Origin: DASZIT01 sp036268775
GTDB taxonomy: Bacteria; Actinomycetota; Acidimicrobiia; Acidimicrobiales; RAAP-2
Reading direction: 5' to 3'
NCBI GenBank assembly: GCA_036268775.1
Contig: DATATM010000011.1
Location: forward strand, 1 to 64,000
DNA: 64,000 nucleotides
The translations under genes were made by a program, and so were the position numbers. Position 1 is the stretch's first letter. Each line of letters starts with the position of its first letter. Shown here in pieces: positions 1 to 9,026 of the stretch. A model generated the notes under the pieces. That model did not search any database and was not told the DNA's origin. It saw only the letters and a list, made by a program, of their open reading frames with translations.

Positions 1-609
1 ATCGGCATAGATCGCATGATCCTGATTGCCATCGGCGGTGTTACCGCACTGATGAATCACATCATTGGCGATCGTCGTATCGACCGCCTGACCCCAACCA
101 ACATTGCTGCCCAAGATGATGCAACTGTCGTGCGCCGCCCCATTGGTGATGTCATCACCGATGAGGGCATCCCCGGTGCTCATGAGCTGCACCCCGACCT
201 GCGGCGTAGCCGACGCATCGATGTGCAGGTTCTCGATCGTGACGTTGTTCGACCCGCTGGGCACGTACACGAAGCCGGCTTTGAGCGTGGCCGTCTCGCC
301 CGGGTAGGACGAGAGCGTGACGTTGCTGGCCATGAACGTGAGTTCGGGCTGCGAGTAGGAGCCTTGCCGCAGGCATCCCATCTGGCCGGCGGCGAGACTG
401 CTCACGAGCTTCTGCGGCCTCAGGAACGGGCTGGCGAGCGTGCCCGCGTTCGCGTCGGAGCCGCTGGGGGATGCGTAGAGCGAGCATCCGGACGGGCTGG
501 CCACCGTCTCAGCGGTTCGGTGGCTACCACAGCCCGCTCCCCCGACCAGGAGGGTGAGCGCAGCGGCGGCGGCTACGAGGCGTCGCGCCTTCCCAGGTGG
601 CGGCGACAT
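1..609 (-). CDS. Lipoprotein with right-handed beta-helix-like domain (3' end cut by window)
   Basis: The reverse strand is open from an ATG at 609-607 to base 1 with no stop, so 203 codons are visible and the C-terminus lies outside. The N-terminus has basic residues, a hydrophobic stretch and a lipobox (LVGGAGC), so it is likely a lipoprotein. After it come a 'LYASPSGSDANAGTLASPF' segment and Asn/Thr-rich short repeats (NVTLSSYPG, NVTIENLHIDA), as in parallel beta-helix proteins of the pectate-lyase/DUF1565 type. Such proteins bind or cleave polysaccharides; no catalytic residue can be assigned. A -10-like GATAGT lies about 8 nt before the ATG. Confidence 0.7.
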   Translation of the reverse strand, partial: MSPPPGKARRLVAAAAALTLLVGGAGCGSHRTAETVASPSGCSLYASPSGSDANAGTLASPFLRPQKLVSSLAAGQMGCLRQGSYSQPELTFMASNVTLSSYPGETATLKAGFVYVPSGSNNVTIENLHIDASATPQVGVQLMSTGDALIGDDITNGAAHDSCIILGSNVGWGQAVDTTIANDVIHQCGNTADGNQDHAIYAD

Positions 610-670
610 ACCGAGCGACTATCCCCACATCGCGGGTGGTTTGTTCGGGCACATCGGGCGGCGGCTCGCG

Positions 671-1522
671 TTACGGGGGGTTGGCAGCGGCGCGCGCTCG
701 CTGAGTGAGTTCGACGGTCGCCGCACGTAGTTGCGCGCTTTCGGTGAGCGTGGCGGAGAACAAAACGCGGGTGGGTGCCGGCCCGCGGGGGGTGTCGAGA
801 ACGAGGTCGATGCCACGGCGGTCAAGTCCGGAGCATCTGGCGGTCCTCGCATCGGGGTAGCCGCCGAGGCGCTGTGCGATCACGAGCAGCGCGTCCGCGT
901 GATCCGCGTTGAGGTGCGCCATCGCAGCGCTGGCGCCGGTCGCGACGGGGTCAGGCTGCGCCGCGGCGTAGGCCGCACCCGATGTCGAGTCCATGCGGCC
1001 GTAACCGCCGACCCAGCGGACGCGGTCGATGCGCAGGACCCAGAGCGAGAAGTCGGAGTAGTCGATGTAGGTACTAGCTGCCGCGACCGCGGTGAGGTGC
1101 GCGGCGCGGGCCGCCGCGAGCGAGGCGGCGTCCGGTGGGCGTTCGACGCGACCGGCGAGGGTGACGCGCGCGGCTGCGAGAGGATCTGACTCGCGATCGA
1201 TCTGGGTGATGATCAGGCTCGCGCGCGGATCGGCGGCGAGGTTGCGGCCGTGCTCGGCCAGCCGAGACAGGCAGAGCACCGGTGCGCCGTCGTCCAGCGC
1301 GCCGTAGGTGATCAGCGACGCCCACGGGTCGCCATCGGCCGTCAGCGTCGCCAGTGCCGCGACATTGGTTGCGGCCACCAGCGTGCGGGCCTCCTCTGCG
1401 GGACTGAGCCGCGGGGTCGGACCGGTCTGCACGAGCGGCAGCGGCACCGACGACGCGCCGTCGACAACTCCATGGTCCGCCGCGTTCCCCACGGTCTCGC
1501 TCACAGCGCTAGCCAAGCACAT
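671..1522 (-). CDS. HugZ-like pyridoxamine-5'-phosphate-oxidase-fold protein with DUF2470 domain
   Basis: The 283-aa protein has an N-terminal split-barrel flavin/haem-binding domain (about residues 40-185, beginning SPAEEARTLVAATNVAALATL). A C-terminal domain (about 195-275) contains MAHLNADHADALL, the usual DUF2470 signature. This two-domain layout is that of HugZ/HutZ-type haem-utilisation proteins and related flavin reductases, which act in the cytoplasm. It is divergent from the LLM gene at 1550 with only 27 bp between starts, so their promoters overlap. A GTG at 1504 is an alternative start. The substrate cannot be read from the sequence. Confidence 0.8.
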   Translation of the reverse strand: MCLASAVSETVGNAADHGVVDGASSVPLPLVQTGPTPRLSPAEEARTLVAATNVAALATLTADGDPWASLITYGALDDGAPVLCLSRLAEHGRNLAADPRASLIITQIDRESDPLAAARVTLAGRVERPPDAASLAAARAAHLTAVAAASTYIDYSDFSLWVLRIDRVRWVGGYGRMDSTSGAAYAAAQPDPVATGASAAMAHLNADHADALLVIAQRLGGYPDARTARCSGLDRRGIDLVLDTPRGPAPTRVLFSATLTESAQLRAATVELTQRARAAANPP

Positions 1523-1549
1523 CCGCGCGGTCGCTAGGGTGAGACGGCG

Positions 1550-2557
1550 ATGCCCACGCGGCTGTCAATCCTTGACCTGGCCCCGATCGGGCGTGGCGAC
1601 ACCGCCAGTGACAGCTTTGCCGCGAGCGTTGCCCTCGCCCAGCAGGCGGAGGAGCTTGGCTACGAGCGGATGTGGTACGCCGAGCACCACAACATGCCGA
1701 GCATCGCGTCGTCGGCGACCAGCGTGCTGATCGCCCACATCGGCGCCCACACGCGTAGCATCAGGCTCGGCGCTGGCGGGGTAATGCTGCCAAACCACGC
1801 GCCGCTGATGATCGCCGAGCAGTTCGGCACGCTGGCGGCGATGTACCCGGGCCGGATCGACCTGGGCCTGGGCCGCGCGCCCGGCTCTGACCAGAATACG
1901 ATGCGCGCGCTACGCCGAGATCCCCGATCGGCGGAGACGTTTCCCCAGGACGTCGTGGAGCTGCAGGGCTACCTCGCAGGGCACAGCGTCGTGCCTGGGG
2001 TCGACGCCGTTCCGGGCAAAGGTTCTCGGGTCCCGCTCTACATCCTGGGGTCGTCACTGTTTGGCGCGAAGTTGGCCGCGGCGCTTGGCCTGCCGTACGC
2101 GTTTGCATCGCACTTCGCACCGGCGGCGCTCGAGGCAGCCGCCGCCGCCTACAGAAGTGAATTCCGGCCGTCCGAGCAGCTGCAGAGACCGTATGTGATA
2201 GCGGGCGTGAACGTGATCGCGGCTGAGACCTCTGGCGTCGCTCAGGAGCAGCTGCAAAGCATCCGCCGCAGACGAGCCATCAGCCTGTACGGACGGCAAC
2301 TCGGCGTGACAGACCTCGACCTGACTGACGAGCAGGCCGACCAGCTGCTCGCCGCCGGAGCCGCAGCGCAGGTGGACGAGATGCTCACGTACACGGCGTT
2401 GGGAACACAGCACCAAGTGCAGGACTACCTCGAGGGCTTCCGAGACCACACCCAGGCCGACGAGCTGATGGTTACCCACCAGGCGCCGACGATCGAGGGT
2501 CGCCTGCAATCGGTCGCGCTGCTCAGCGAGGCCATGCTGAACGTACCCACCTCCTGA
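1550..2557 (+). CDS. LLM-class flavin-dependent oxidoreductase (MsnO8-like)
   Basis: The 335-aa protein starts LSILDLAPIGRGDTASDSF and contains YERMWYAEHHNMPSIASSAT and RIDLGLGRAPGSD, typical of the luciferase-like monooxygenase group that uses FMNH2 or F420. It is a single-domain TIM-barrel enzyme of normal length. A TAGGGT hexamer at 1535-1540 lies 9 nt before the ATG, which would give a very short leader. It is divergent from the HugZ-like gene. The substrate is unknown. Confidence 0.85.
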   Translation: MPTRLSILDLAPIGRGDTASDSFAASVALAQQAEELGYERMWYAEHHNMPSIASSATSVLIAHIGAHTRSIRLGAGGVMLPNHAPLMIAEQFGTLAAMYPGRIDLGLGRAPGSDQNTMRALRRDPRSAETFPQDVVELQGYLAGHSVVPGVDAVPGKGSRVPLYILGSSLFGAKLAAALGLPYAFASHFAPAALEAAAAAYRSEFRPSEQLQRPYVIAGVNVIAAETSGVAQEQLQSIRRRRAISLYGRQLGVTDLDLTDEQADQLLAAGAAAQVDEMLTYTALGTQHQVQDYLEGFRDHTQADELMVTHQAPTIEGRLQSVALLSEAMLNVPTS

Positions 2558-2604
2558 GCAAAGCCCTGATCTCGGTCGAGGTGTGGCGAACAATCGAGAA
2601 CATC

Positions 2605-3438
2605 ATGGTCCGCCGTTGCGCTGACCGCGGCGGGAGTTCTGCGGCCTCGCTCCTAGCGGCGGTGGGGTGCGGGCTCGTCCTGGCCCTGACCGGCTGCAGC
2701 CGGTCCTCGGAGACAGCCGTGGCCGCGCCGCGGCCGCGGGGCTCGACGTACACGTTGATGCAGATGAACCTCTGCTTGTCCGGGTTGGCCGGCTGCTACG
2801 CCAAGGTGGACTATCCGGCGGTGGTGCAGGAGGCAGTCGGCCGGATCCGTGAAGCGCACCCGGACGCGGTCACTTTCAACGAGGCCTGCCGCGATGATGT
2901 CGTACTGATCGCCCGGCGCACCGGCTACCGAGTGCGATTCTCAAAGGTGATCTATTACGGCAAGCCGCTGCCCTGCGTCCGACCGGGCGGCCGCGGACTC
3001 TTCGGTGACGCGGTGCTCACCAAGGCAGCTATCCAGAGCACCGACAGCCAAGCTTTCGAGGCACAAGCCGGTCCCGAGCAGTGCCAGTGGGTGTGTGTTA
3101 GCACCCGAATCGGCGTTGATGTGTGCACTGCCCACCTTGCCTCTCCCGAGGCCGATGAGGTGACCGCGAACGACCCGCAGTGCGCCGAACTCAGGACACT
3201 TCTTGCACGTCGCGCGGCCGCCCGCGCGGTCATCTTCGGCGGCGACGTGAACCGCCGCCCCTCCTGCGCGCCGCCCGGCTTCTGGACCCGCACCAACAGG
3301 TCCGTGCACCAGGATCCCGGGAGTCAGCAGGTCTACGGAACCGGCGCGTTCCGCTCACCCTCGGCGTTGGTGGAGCCGGCCACACATACCGACCACGATG
3401 TCCTGCTGGTGGGTGCGCACCTGACTGCACCGCGATGA
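2605..3438 (+). CDS. Endonuclease/exonuclease/phosphatase-fold lipoprotein
   Basis: The protein has about 277 aa. The ATG at 2605 is chosen over an in-frame GTG at 2581 because it places the basic N-terminus directly before the hydrophobic segment and the lipobox LALTGCS. The mature part starts TYTLMQMNLCLSG and contains VTFNEACRDD, CTAHLAS, FGGDVNRRP and THTDHDVLL, which match the Asn/Glu/Asp/His positions of the EEP (DNase I-like) fold. It carries many cysteines, consistent with a secreted protein. It may be an extracellular nuclease or phosphodiesterase. An 11 aa spacing between lipobox and domain is normal for such lipoproteins. Confidence 0.75.
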   Translation: MVRRCADRGGSSAASLLAAVGCGLVLALTGCSRSSETAVAAPRPRGSTYTLMQMNLCLSGLAGCYAKVDYPAVVQEAVGRIREAHPDAVTFNEACRDDVVLIARRTGYRVRFSKVIYYGKPLPCVRPGGRGLFGDAVLTKAAIQSTDSQAFEAQAGPEQCQWVCVSTRIGVDVCTAHLASPEADEVTANDPQCAELRTLLARRAAARAVIFGGDVNRRPSCAPPGFWTRTNRSVHQDPGSQQVYGTGAFRSPSALVEPATHTDHDVLLVGAHLTAPR

Positions 3439-3646
3439 GATCACTCGTCGCATAACCGGTCCTGACGCCTCGCTTAGACGACGTTCACGGCGCATTGCGC
3501 GTCTATCCCAGCCGCACAGGGCGACGCTGCAGGCGGACGGCGAGGCCCACGCCGGTCGGGCTCGGCTCGCTCGCCTTGCCAGGCACACCCTCGTGCACAG
3601 AAACGGGCGCCGCACAGATGCGGTCCCCCGGTGACCTGGCTGGGGG

Positions 3647-4603
3647 CTACAAGCGCGAGACGAGCTCGGCCACGATTTCCGCAGCGGGCTGTAGCTGTTT
3701 GGCGAGCGCAACGCTCTGTCCAGCCCATAGTGATAGCGCCTCGATCTCACCGGTCGTTCCAACCATCGGGGGCGCGGGGGAATATCGAAGAATCGGCTCG
3801 CCCGAAGGGAAGTGGGCTATCACTTCGCCCTCGCCCGGTCGACCACCCGGTGCCGGCCGACCCGCGGCCTCCCACCTCTCGGCCGTTGAGTTGTGGATGG
3901 CGCGGTGCGGAGCGTCCGGCCATCCCACCTCGTACAGGTTGGGGTACCACTCTGCATCGGTCTCGGTCGCGGCCACCAGGCGACGCCGGTACTCCTCATG
4001 GATCGGCATTTCATCGGCTAGCAAGAACCGCGTGCCCAACAGAGCGGCCTGCGCGCCGAGGGCGAGCACGGCCGCGACTCCTCGGGCGTCGCCAATCCCA
4101 CCCGCCGCGATGACCGGCAGCGGTGCAACCGCGTCCACTACCGCTGGGACCAACGGGAGCGTTGCCACGCCACCCCAGACGTGGCCGCCGGCCTCCCAGC
4201 CCTGCGCAACGACGATGTCCACTCCACATCCGGCTGCGCGCCGCGCTTCCTCGGCGCTGCCGACCGTGTGCATGACAAGCCCACCGGCGTCATGCACCAA
4301 CTCGACGTAGCGGCAGGGATCGCCCCAGATGAGCGACACGACCCGCAGACCCGCCGAAAGGGCCTGATCGACTCGACGGCGCTGATCGGTGAAGAGAACG
4401 AAGTTGCCGGCAAACGGCCGCGCGGTGAGGGCTGCCGTCTCACGAACCACGTCTCCGGCATCATCGGACCACGACAGTCCCAGGCTGCCGAGGCCACCGG
4501 CATTTGAGACCGCGGCCGGCAGGCGGGGATCTGTAGCCAGCGGCGCCAGGACGATCGGGTGGTCAATCCCCAGCAACTCGCACACCGGCGGGTGGGTACT
4601 CAT
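3647..4603 (-). CDS. Nitronate monooxygenase / 2-nitropropane dioxygenase family
   Basis: The 318-aa FMN enzyme starts VCELLGIDHPIVLAPLA. It contains AQGWEAGGHVWGG, VIAAGGIGDARGVAAVLALGAQAALLGTRFL (flavin phosphate binding, written here in two overlapping parts: AAGGIGDARG and GAQAALLGTRFL) and a C-terminal substrate-channel segment. These are the features of class I nitronate monooxygenases, which oxidise alkyl nitronates. An AAAGGGG ribosome site lies about 12 nt before the ATG. It is transcribed divergently from the peroxiredoxin-like gene at 4807. Intergenic 3439-3646 on its other side holds nothing recognisable. Confidence 0.85.
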   Translation of the reverse strand: MSTHPPVCELLGIDHPIVLAPLATDPRLPAAVSNAGGLGSLGLSWSDDAGDVVRETAALTARPFAGNFVLFTDQRRRVDQALSAGLRVVSLIWGDPCRYVELVHDAGGLVMHTVGSAEEARRAAGCGVDIVVAQGWEAGGHVWGGVATLPLVPAVVDAVAPLPVIAAGGIGDARGVAAVLALGAQAALLGTRFLLADEMPIHEEYRRRLVAATETDAEWYPNLYEVGWPDAPHRAIHNSTAERWEAAGRPAPGGRPGEGEVIAHFPSGEPILRYSPAPPMVGTTGEIEALSLWAGQSVALAKQLQPAAEIVAELVSRL

Positions 4604-4806
4604 TTGGGGTGGCCCCTTTCTGGCGCTCGAGGCGCCGGTTGAATAGGCTCATTGTGGACCCGAGGGGCTCCGACGGCGCCCGGGTTACCACTGGTCCACG
4701 CCCGTGCGGCGGGCCGGGGTTCCGACCCGTGGACCACCGGGCGCGAGTGGACGCGACGACGGCCATCGTTCTCGTCACTCCCCAACCATGTGGATAGGAG
4801 CAGACC

Positions 4807-5409
4807 ATGCGCAGCGACATCGCCCCCGGCGGCACCTTCCCCGACTACGAGTTGCCCGATCACGAGAACGTTCCTCGAAAGCTCAGCGAGATCCAAGGCG
4901 AAGATCCGCTGATCCTCACGCTCGCGCGCGGGAACTACTGCCCCAAGGAGCACCAGCAGCACCTCGAGCTCGCTGCCAACTACCCCAAGATCGCAGTTGG
5001 CTACACGAAGATTGCCACCATCTCGACCGACACCCATCACGCGAGCCAGGAGTTCCGGGCGTCGACCGGCGCTCAGTGGCCGTTCCTCTCAGATCCGGAG
5101 CGGACAGTCCAGAAGGACCTCGAAATCCAGGAGTACACCGACCCCGAGCACGACCCGATGATCCCCCACACGCTGGTGCTCAAGCCCGGATTGGTAATTC
5201 ACAGTCTCTACAACGGCTACTGGTTCTGGGGACGCCCGTCGTTCTACGAGTTATGGCGCGATTTGCGGGCGGCGACGAGCGAGATCCGGCCCGATTGGGA
5301 CCTGAGCAATCCGGGGCTGCGAGAGGCATGGAATGCAAGCGACTACTCGAGCTTTCACGGATGGGACAAACAGGCTCCTCCGTCGACACCGGCGTCGTCG
5401 GATTCGTAG
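4807..5409 (+). CDS. AhpC/TSA-type redoxin family protein
   Basis: The 200-aa thioredoxin-fold protein has the TPxxC-like site LARGNYCPKEHQQHLEL near residue 45, followed by ISTDTHHASQEF, PFLSDPE and LVLKPG, as in peroxiredoxin-like redoxin proteins. Only the single N-side cysteine of the active site is present, so a 1-Cys mechanism or a non-peroxidase role is possible. TAGGAG lies 7 nt before the ATG. The nearest downstream gene is the frameshifted SnoaL-like gene on the other strand. Confidence 0.8.
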   Translation: MRSDIAPGGTFPDYELPDHENVPRKLSEIQGEDPLILTLARGNYCPKEHQQHLELAANYPKIAVGYTKIATISTDTHHASQEFRASTGAQWPFLSDPERTVQKDLEIQEYTDPEHDPMIPHTLVLKPGLVIHSLYNGYWFWGRPSFYELWRDLRAATSEIRPDWDLSNPGLREAWNASDYSSFHGWDKQAPPSTPASSDS

Positions 5410-5417
5410 CCGAACGT

Positions 5418-5824
5418 TTAGGTGAACAACCGCTCAGCCGCGGCTTGATCCTCGAAGAAGATCTTGATATCGGCGAGGCGGTCGTCGGAGTCGGACTCGA
5501 GAAGGTACAGGTGGTGCCCGCGATAGATGGCGCCGGCATTCTGAGCCTGGGCGTACTGGAGGACAGATAGGTAGGTTTCGCCCACCATCCAATCCATCCA
5601 CTTCAGGACCTCAAGGTGCCCCCCGAGTAATCGGCCAGCGCGACGAAGTGACGTCTCACCTCCTCGGGTCCGTGGAACACGCCGGCGAGCTTGTGATGCC
5701 CAGGAACGGTAAAGACAACGTCCGGCGAGAGCAGAGTGACTGCATTGTCGAGGTGTGCCGGCGAAGTGCTCAGAAAAAACTGTCTCGCGTTGAGCAATCG
5801 CAGGGGTTCCGGAGTGGGCGCCAT
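5418..5824 (-). pseudogene. SnoaL-like/NTF2-fold protein, split by a frameshift
   Basis: Reading from the ATG at 5824, the first part (FLSTSPAHLDNAVTLLSPDVVFTVPGHH... EEVRRHFVALADYSGG) is an ordinary SnoaL-like N-terminal half and stops at 5603. The second half (HLEVLKWMDWMVGETYLSV to AAERLFT) continues in another frame to 5418. The junction is a run of six C on the plus strand at 5619-5624; one more base restores one continuous protein of about 135 aa, the normal family size. This is either a real mutation or an indel error in a homopolymer. Confidence 0.75.
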
Positions 5825-5897
5825 GGGAAAATCTTAGGGCACTCCCCGGCACTTCGACCCGGAGGGACGGCAGAGTCGGTGGCAGTCGCGGCCGTGT

Positions 5898-6665
5898 CTA
5901 TTGGCTGTCGTATTCGTCGTGACGGCGCCACCAGGAGCCGTCCTCGTTGCGACCGAGTGGCGCTCGGTCGAGCCACTGGTACATGCCCCAGAGGCCGTCG
6001 AGGCCCCGCGCATAGGCCGAATAGGTGTGGTACACGACACCATCGTCGAGTGCGAACGCGCTGACGCCGGGACCTTCTCGCCTGTACGTCTCCCAGTTCG
6101 TTCCGACGATGCTCGAGGCGAACGCATCGAGTCCGGCCCCCCCGTCGTCGGCCGGTGGCCGAGTGTCCATCTCCCGGAAGTTGTACTCGACGGCCCCTGA
6201 CGCCCACTCCTCTGGGGTGTGGGCCGCCTGGAAGTCGTGGTTGAAGTCGCTGTTGAACGAAGACGCCCAGGGGAACCTCCAACCCATCCGCTTCTTGTAG
6301 GTCTGCAGTTTCGCCAGCGGAGCCCGAGAGACCGCGCTGAGGGTGACGTCGTGATTGGCGAGATGGATGGCGGAGACGTCGAAACCGTCGGCGATGGCGG
6401 AGCAGGACGGACACCCCGCCTCATAGTCAGGCCCAAACATGAAGTGATAAATGAGGAGCTGGGAGCGTCCCTTGAAAAGCTCGGCGAGCGATGCTTCACC
6501 CTCGTCGGTCTCGAAGCGGTACTCCTTGTCAATTCGAACCCAGGGCAGCTCCTGGCGCTGGCGGGCCAGCTCGTCGCTCTGCCGGGTCAGCGCCTTCTCG
6601 GCCTCGAGCAACTCCATCCGGGCCGCATTCCATTCGTCCTGGGTGCCGGTCTTGTGATCGGTCAT
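5898..6665 (-). CDS. DUF899 family thioredoxin-like protein
   Basis: The 255-aa protein shows the family hallmarks WVRIDKEYRFET, LAELFKGRSQLLIYHFMFGP, GCPSCSAIADGFD and GWRFPWASSFNSDFNHDF, and ends with YARGLDGLWGMYQWLD. DUF899 proteins have a thioredoxin-like fold with a CPSC motif here at about residue 85; their reaction is not established. AAGGAG lies about 9 nt before the ATG. It is followed upstream on the same strand by the DUF2182, SRPBCC and ArsR genes, the usual company of DUF899 genes. Confidence 0.88.
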   Translation of the reverse strand: MTDHKTGTQDEWNAARMELLEAEKALTRQSDELARQRQELPWVRIDKEYRFETDEGEASLAELFKGRSQLLIYHFMFGPDYEAGCPSCSAIADGFDVSAIHLANHDVTLSAVSRAPLAKLQTYKKRMGWRFPWASSFNSDFNHDFQAAHTPEEWASGAVEYNFREMDTRPPADDGGAGLDAFASSIVGTNWETYRREGPGVSAFALDDGVVYHTYSAYARGLDGLWGMYQWLDRAPLGRNEDGSWWRRHDEYDSQ

Positions 6666-6713
6666 GGTGTTTTCTCCTTGTTGTCAGCGTGGTCCGTCTC
6701 GCACCGTGGGGGG

Positions 6714-7463
6714 TCACATCGGTGGGGTGATTCCGGGCACCAACGAGGGTGCGATGACGATCAGGCATCCAAGCCCGATGATCACCAGGGCCACCGGCAC
6801 ATCGATGATCGCCTTGGCAGGCAGAAACTTCTGGGCGAGGGCGAGGGCGGCGATGACGGCCATCCAGGCAATGCTCATGACACTCAGTGCCACCAGCACC
6901 AGCATCAGCCCGATGGTGGAGCCGACGCAGTAGAGCCCGAACTCGAATCCTGATCTAGCGCTCTCGCGGCAGCGCCGGCGGAAGTGTCGCTTGAGCGGGG
7001 TGAGCTCGTAGACACCGGCGGCGATCACCAGCCCGCCGGCGACGGCGTAGCCGTGCGGCCGGTACAACCCGAAGACGGCGATGCCCACCAATGTCCAGAC
7101 GGCGAGGTACGTCGCCACAAACCGCGGCACGACAAGCACTCGACCGCCGGTCTGGGCGCGCCTCAAGACGGCGGGGACCGCCCCCGGCAGCATCATCGCC
7201 GCCATCATCGCCGCCCACAGGGCGACGAAGAATGCGAACGAACCGAGACGGGTGGCGACGCCCATGTCCATCCCGTTCATCTGCCGGACGGCCACCACCC
7301 AGCAGGCAGCGGCCACCCCGAGGGTCACGGTCAGCGCGGCAACGGCTGCCGCCGGGCTGGGTTGGTGCCGGCGGAGGGGGAAGCTATCCCCCTCCGCCGA
7401 GAACCGTACGTCGCGCAGCTGTCCGATGTGTTTCCGGTCGTGTCCCACGGGCGCGCTGGACAT
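6714..7463 (-). CDS. DUF2182 integral membrane protein
   Basis: The 249-aa protein has about six hydrophobic segments. The region WAAMMAAMMLPGAVPAV (about residues 80-96) is the Met-rich signature of DUF2182, which is annotated as a predicted metal-binding membrane protein. The segment YELTPLKRHFRRRCRES follows helix 4, as usual in the family. GAGGAGG lies 7 nt before the ATG. It sits in the same direction as the DUF899 gene (48 bp apart) and downstream of the SRPBCC/ArsR pair. Function unknown. Confidence 0.85.
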   Translation of the reverse strand: MSSAPVGHDRKHIGQLRDVRFSAEGDSFPLRRHQPSPAAAVAALTVTLGVAAACWVVAVRQMNGMDMGVATRLGSFAFFVALWAAMMAAMMLPGAVPAVLRRAQTGGRVLVVPRFVATYLAVWTLVGIAVFGLYRPHGYAVAGGLVIAAGVYELTPLKRHFRRRCRESARSGFEFGLYCVGSTIGLMLVLVALSVMSIAWMAVIAALALAQKFLPAKAIIDVPVALVIIGLGCLIVIAPSLVPGITPPM

Positions 7464-7518
7464 TGATCCTCCTCATGCAATCGAAGCGTCCCGGCAGAAC
7501 CGGGCATGGTCGGTTCGG

Positions 7519-7956
7519 TCAGGCGTCGCCGGGGATGACGTCGGGACCGGGATCGTCCCCGGCGACGGCGGCGGCCAGGCGCTCCAGATAGTGGTCCCAG
7601 CCCCCCGAGTGGTCGGAGATGGCGTCCTCCGGCAGCCCGCTGTGCACCAGGCGGACAAGGGTCTTGTCCCCGTCGGGGATCAAGGAGATTGCGATCTGGG
7701 TGGACCGAGCCGGGATGGGATGGTCCGGCTCGTCCCAGCCGAAGGTGAAGACGACTCGCTCGTCGGGAACGACTTCGATGAACTCGCCTACCGATGGGTG
7801 TCGGCCTCCGACCAGGACTCGATGGGTGCCGCCGACCCGGGGGTCCAGCTCCGCCTCGGTGCCCATCCAGCGGAGGTGTTGCTCGGGATCGACGAGGAAG
7901 GGGAAAATGGTTGCGGGGCTGGCGACGATTACGACCTCTCGGGTCAATTCAGCCAT
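7519..7956 (-). CDS. SRPBCC (AHSA1-type) domain protein
   Basis: The 145-aa protein is a single START-like domain: LTREVVIVASPATIFPFLVDPEQHLRWMG at the N-terminus, VVPDERVVFTFGWDEPDHP in the middle, and a C-terminal helix with GWDHYLERLAAAVAG. Members bind hydrophobic ligands or act with Hsp90-like partners; the ligand is unknown. Its ATG overlaps the stop of the ArsR gene, so translation is coupled and both share one promoter. Confidence 0.88.
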   Translation of the reverse strand: MAELTREVVIVASPATIFPFLVDPEQHLRWMGTEAELDPRVGGTHRVLVGGRHPSVGEFIEVVPDERVVFTFGWDEPDHPIPARSTQIAISLIPDGDKTLVRLVHSGLPEDAISDHSGGWDHYLERLAAAVAGDDPGPDVIPGDA

Positions 7957-8303
7957 CAGTGATTCCTTTCTATTGTGGTCTTGGGCGAGCTTTCTTGGGA
8001 TGTCGGTTCGGCGGCTTCGGCAAGGTCCCGCAGGCGTTGGAGACTTTCGTCCCAGTAGGCGTCGAGGAAGCTTCGAAGACGGGCCATCTCGGCGTGGTTG
8101 GCCCGGTAGAGCCGCCGGGTGCCGTCGCGCCGCTCGAGGATCAGCTCCGCCTCCCGGAGAACGCCGAGATGCTGCGATACCGCTGACCGGGTGATGTCCT
8201 CGAATCGGGCGGCGATATGGGATGCGGGCATCTCCCCGGACCAGATCATCCGGAGGATCTCCCGACGCCGGGGCTCGGCCAAAGCTCTGAAGGCGGTGTC
8301 CAT
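7956..8303 (-). CDS. ArsR-family winged-helix repressor
   Basis: The 115-aa protein starts MDTAFRALAEPRRREILRMIW and continues with a helix-turn-helix (RFEDITRSAVSQHLGVLREAELI) and a wing (RDGTRRLYRANH). The cysteine/histidine metal sites of classic ArsR/SmtB proteins are absent, as in the ArsR regulators paired with SRPBCC genes. Its promoter ends 6 nt before the ATG, so the mRNA is probably leaderless. It likely represses its own operon with the SRPBCC gene. Confidence 0.9.
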   Translation of the reverse strand: MDTAFRALAEPRRREILRMIWSGEMPASHIAARFEDITRSAVSQHLGVLREAELILERRDGTRRLYRANHAEMARLRSFLDAYWDESLQRLRDLAEAAEPTSQESSPKTTIERNH

Positions 8304-8309
8304 TCCTTA

Positions 8310-8339
8310 AGTGTAAGCATCTACTTTCGTAAGTGTCAA
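8310..8339 (-). promoter_or_regulatory. Near-consensus promoter of the ArsR-SRPBCC operon
   Basis: On the minus strand a perfect TTGACA (8339-8334) is followed after 18 nt by TACACT (8315-8310). The ArsR ATG begins at 8303, where transcription should start, giving a leaderless mRNA. The hexamer CACTTA occurs twice (within GACACTTAC and TACACTTAAG), around the -35 and -10 boxes, and is a candidate operator for the repressor. Confidence 0.75.
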
Positions 8340-9026
8340 CTGTCGGAAGCGGGAGAAGGGAAAGCGGCTGGTGGCGGGAGGACCTCGGGTAGGCAACGCC
8401 CAGGTTGCGGAGTGGTGAAACCGGTGTTCAGCAGCTCCGGACCAGCACTGTCATCCAGCCGACCCTCCGGCGGGTCGGCGAAACGGCCGATCCAACCGGC
8501 CGGCGCGGCACCGGGGGACTGGGGAGGGCCCGCGGGAAGGATGACACCGGTCGAAGTTGATCAGGGCGGCGTCTCCCCTCCCCGCCGTGACCCAAGGGTC
8601 GGATGGGATGGCCCTGCACCGGCGGGAGACAATTCCGACGGGACCGGCGAGGCGAATGCACGGCCTCGAAGAAAAGGGTGATCCCGAGGACGGCTGACGC
8701 CGCCGTCACCGCGATCGGGGTCCACTGACGCGCCGGGCCCGGCTCCGACCCGGGTCCCGAGGGGCTGACTGTGTTCGGCTGATGGCGCGAAGGCACCTAG
8801 CCACGGTAAGGCTCAACCGAGGGCAGCATCGACCTTCTCGAGATGGATCTTTCGATGGCGGCCTCATCCTCAAGGTGGAGGACTCACCGGGTTAGCGGTG
8901 GGAGAGCGGAGGGTACCGCCGCCCTCCCTCGAGCCCGGCGATGGTCACCATTGAAGGATCCCCAGTTCAGACCGTCGAAGGCCAAGCCCCGGGAGGAAGT
9001 GTCAACGAACGAGGTAGAACTGTTGG
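8340..9026. other. Intergenic region without a supported gene
   Basis: About 690 bp between the ArsR promoter and the DsbA-like gene. A minus-strand open frame at 8796-8428 has one plausible hydrophobic segment (WTPIAVTAASAVLGITLFFEA) but then becomes Arg/Pro-rich sequence typical of a non-coding frame, so I do not call it. TAGAAC at 9015-9020, 6 nt before the next start, is a candidate -10 box. No RNA gene or strong repeat was seen. Confidence 0.5.

Noticed and set aside
8428..8796. 122-aa minus-strand ORF with a hydrophobic segment
   Set aside because: After the first ~40 residues it is Arg/Pro-rich like a shadow frame, with no family resemblance and no ribosome site.
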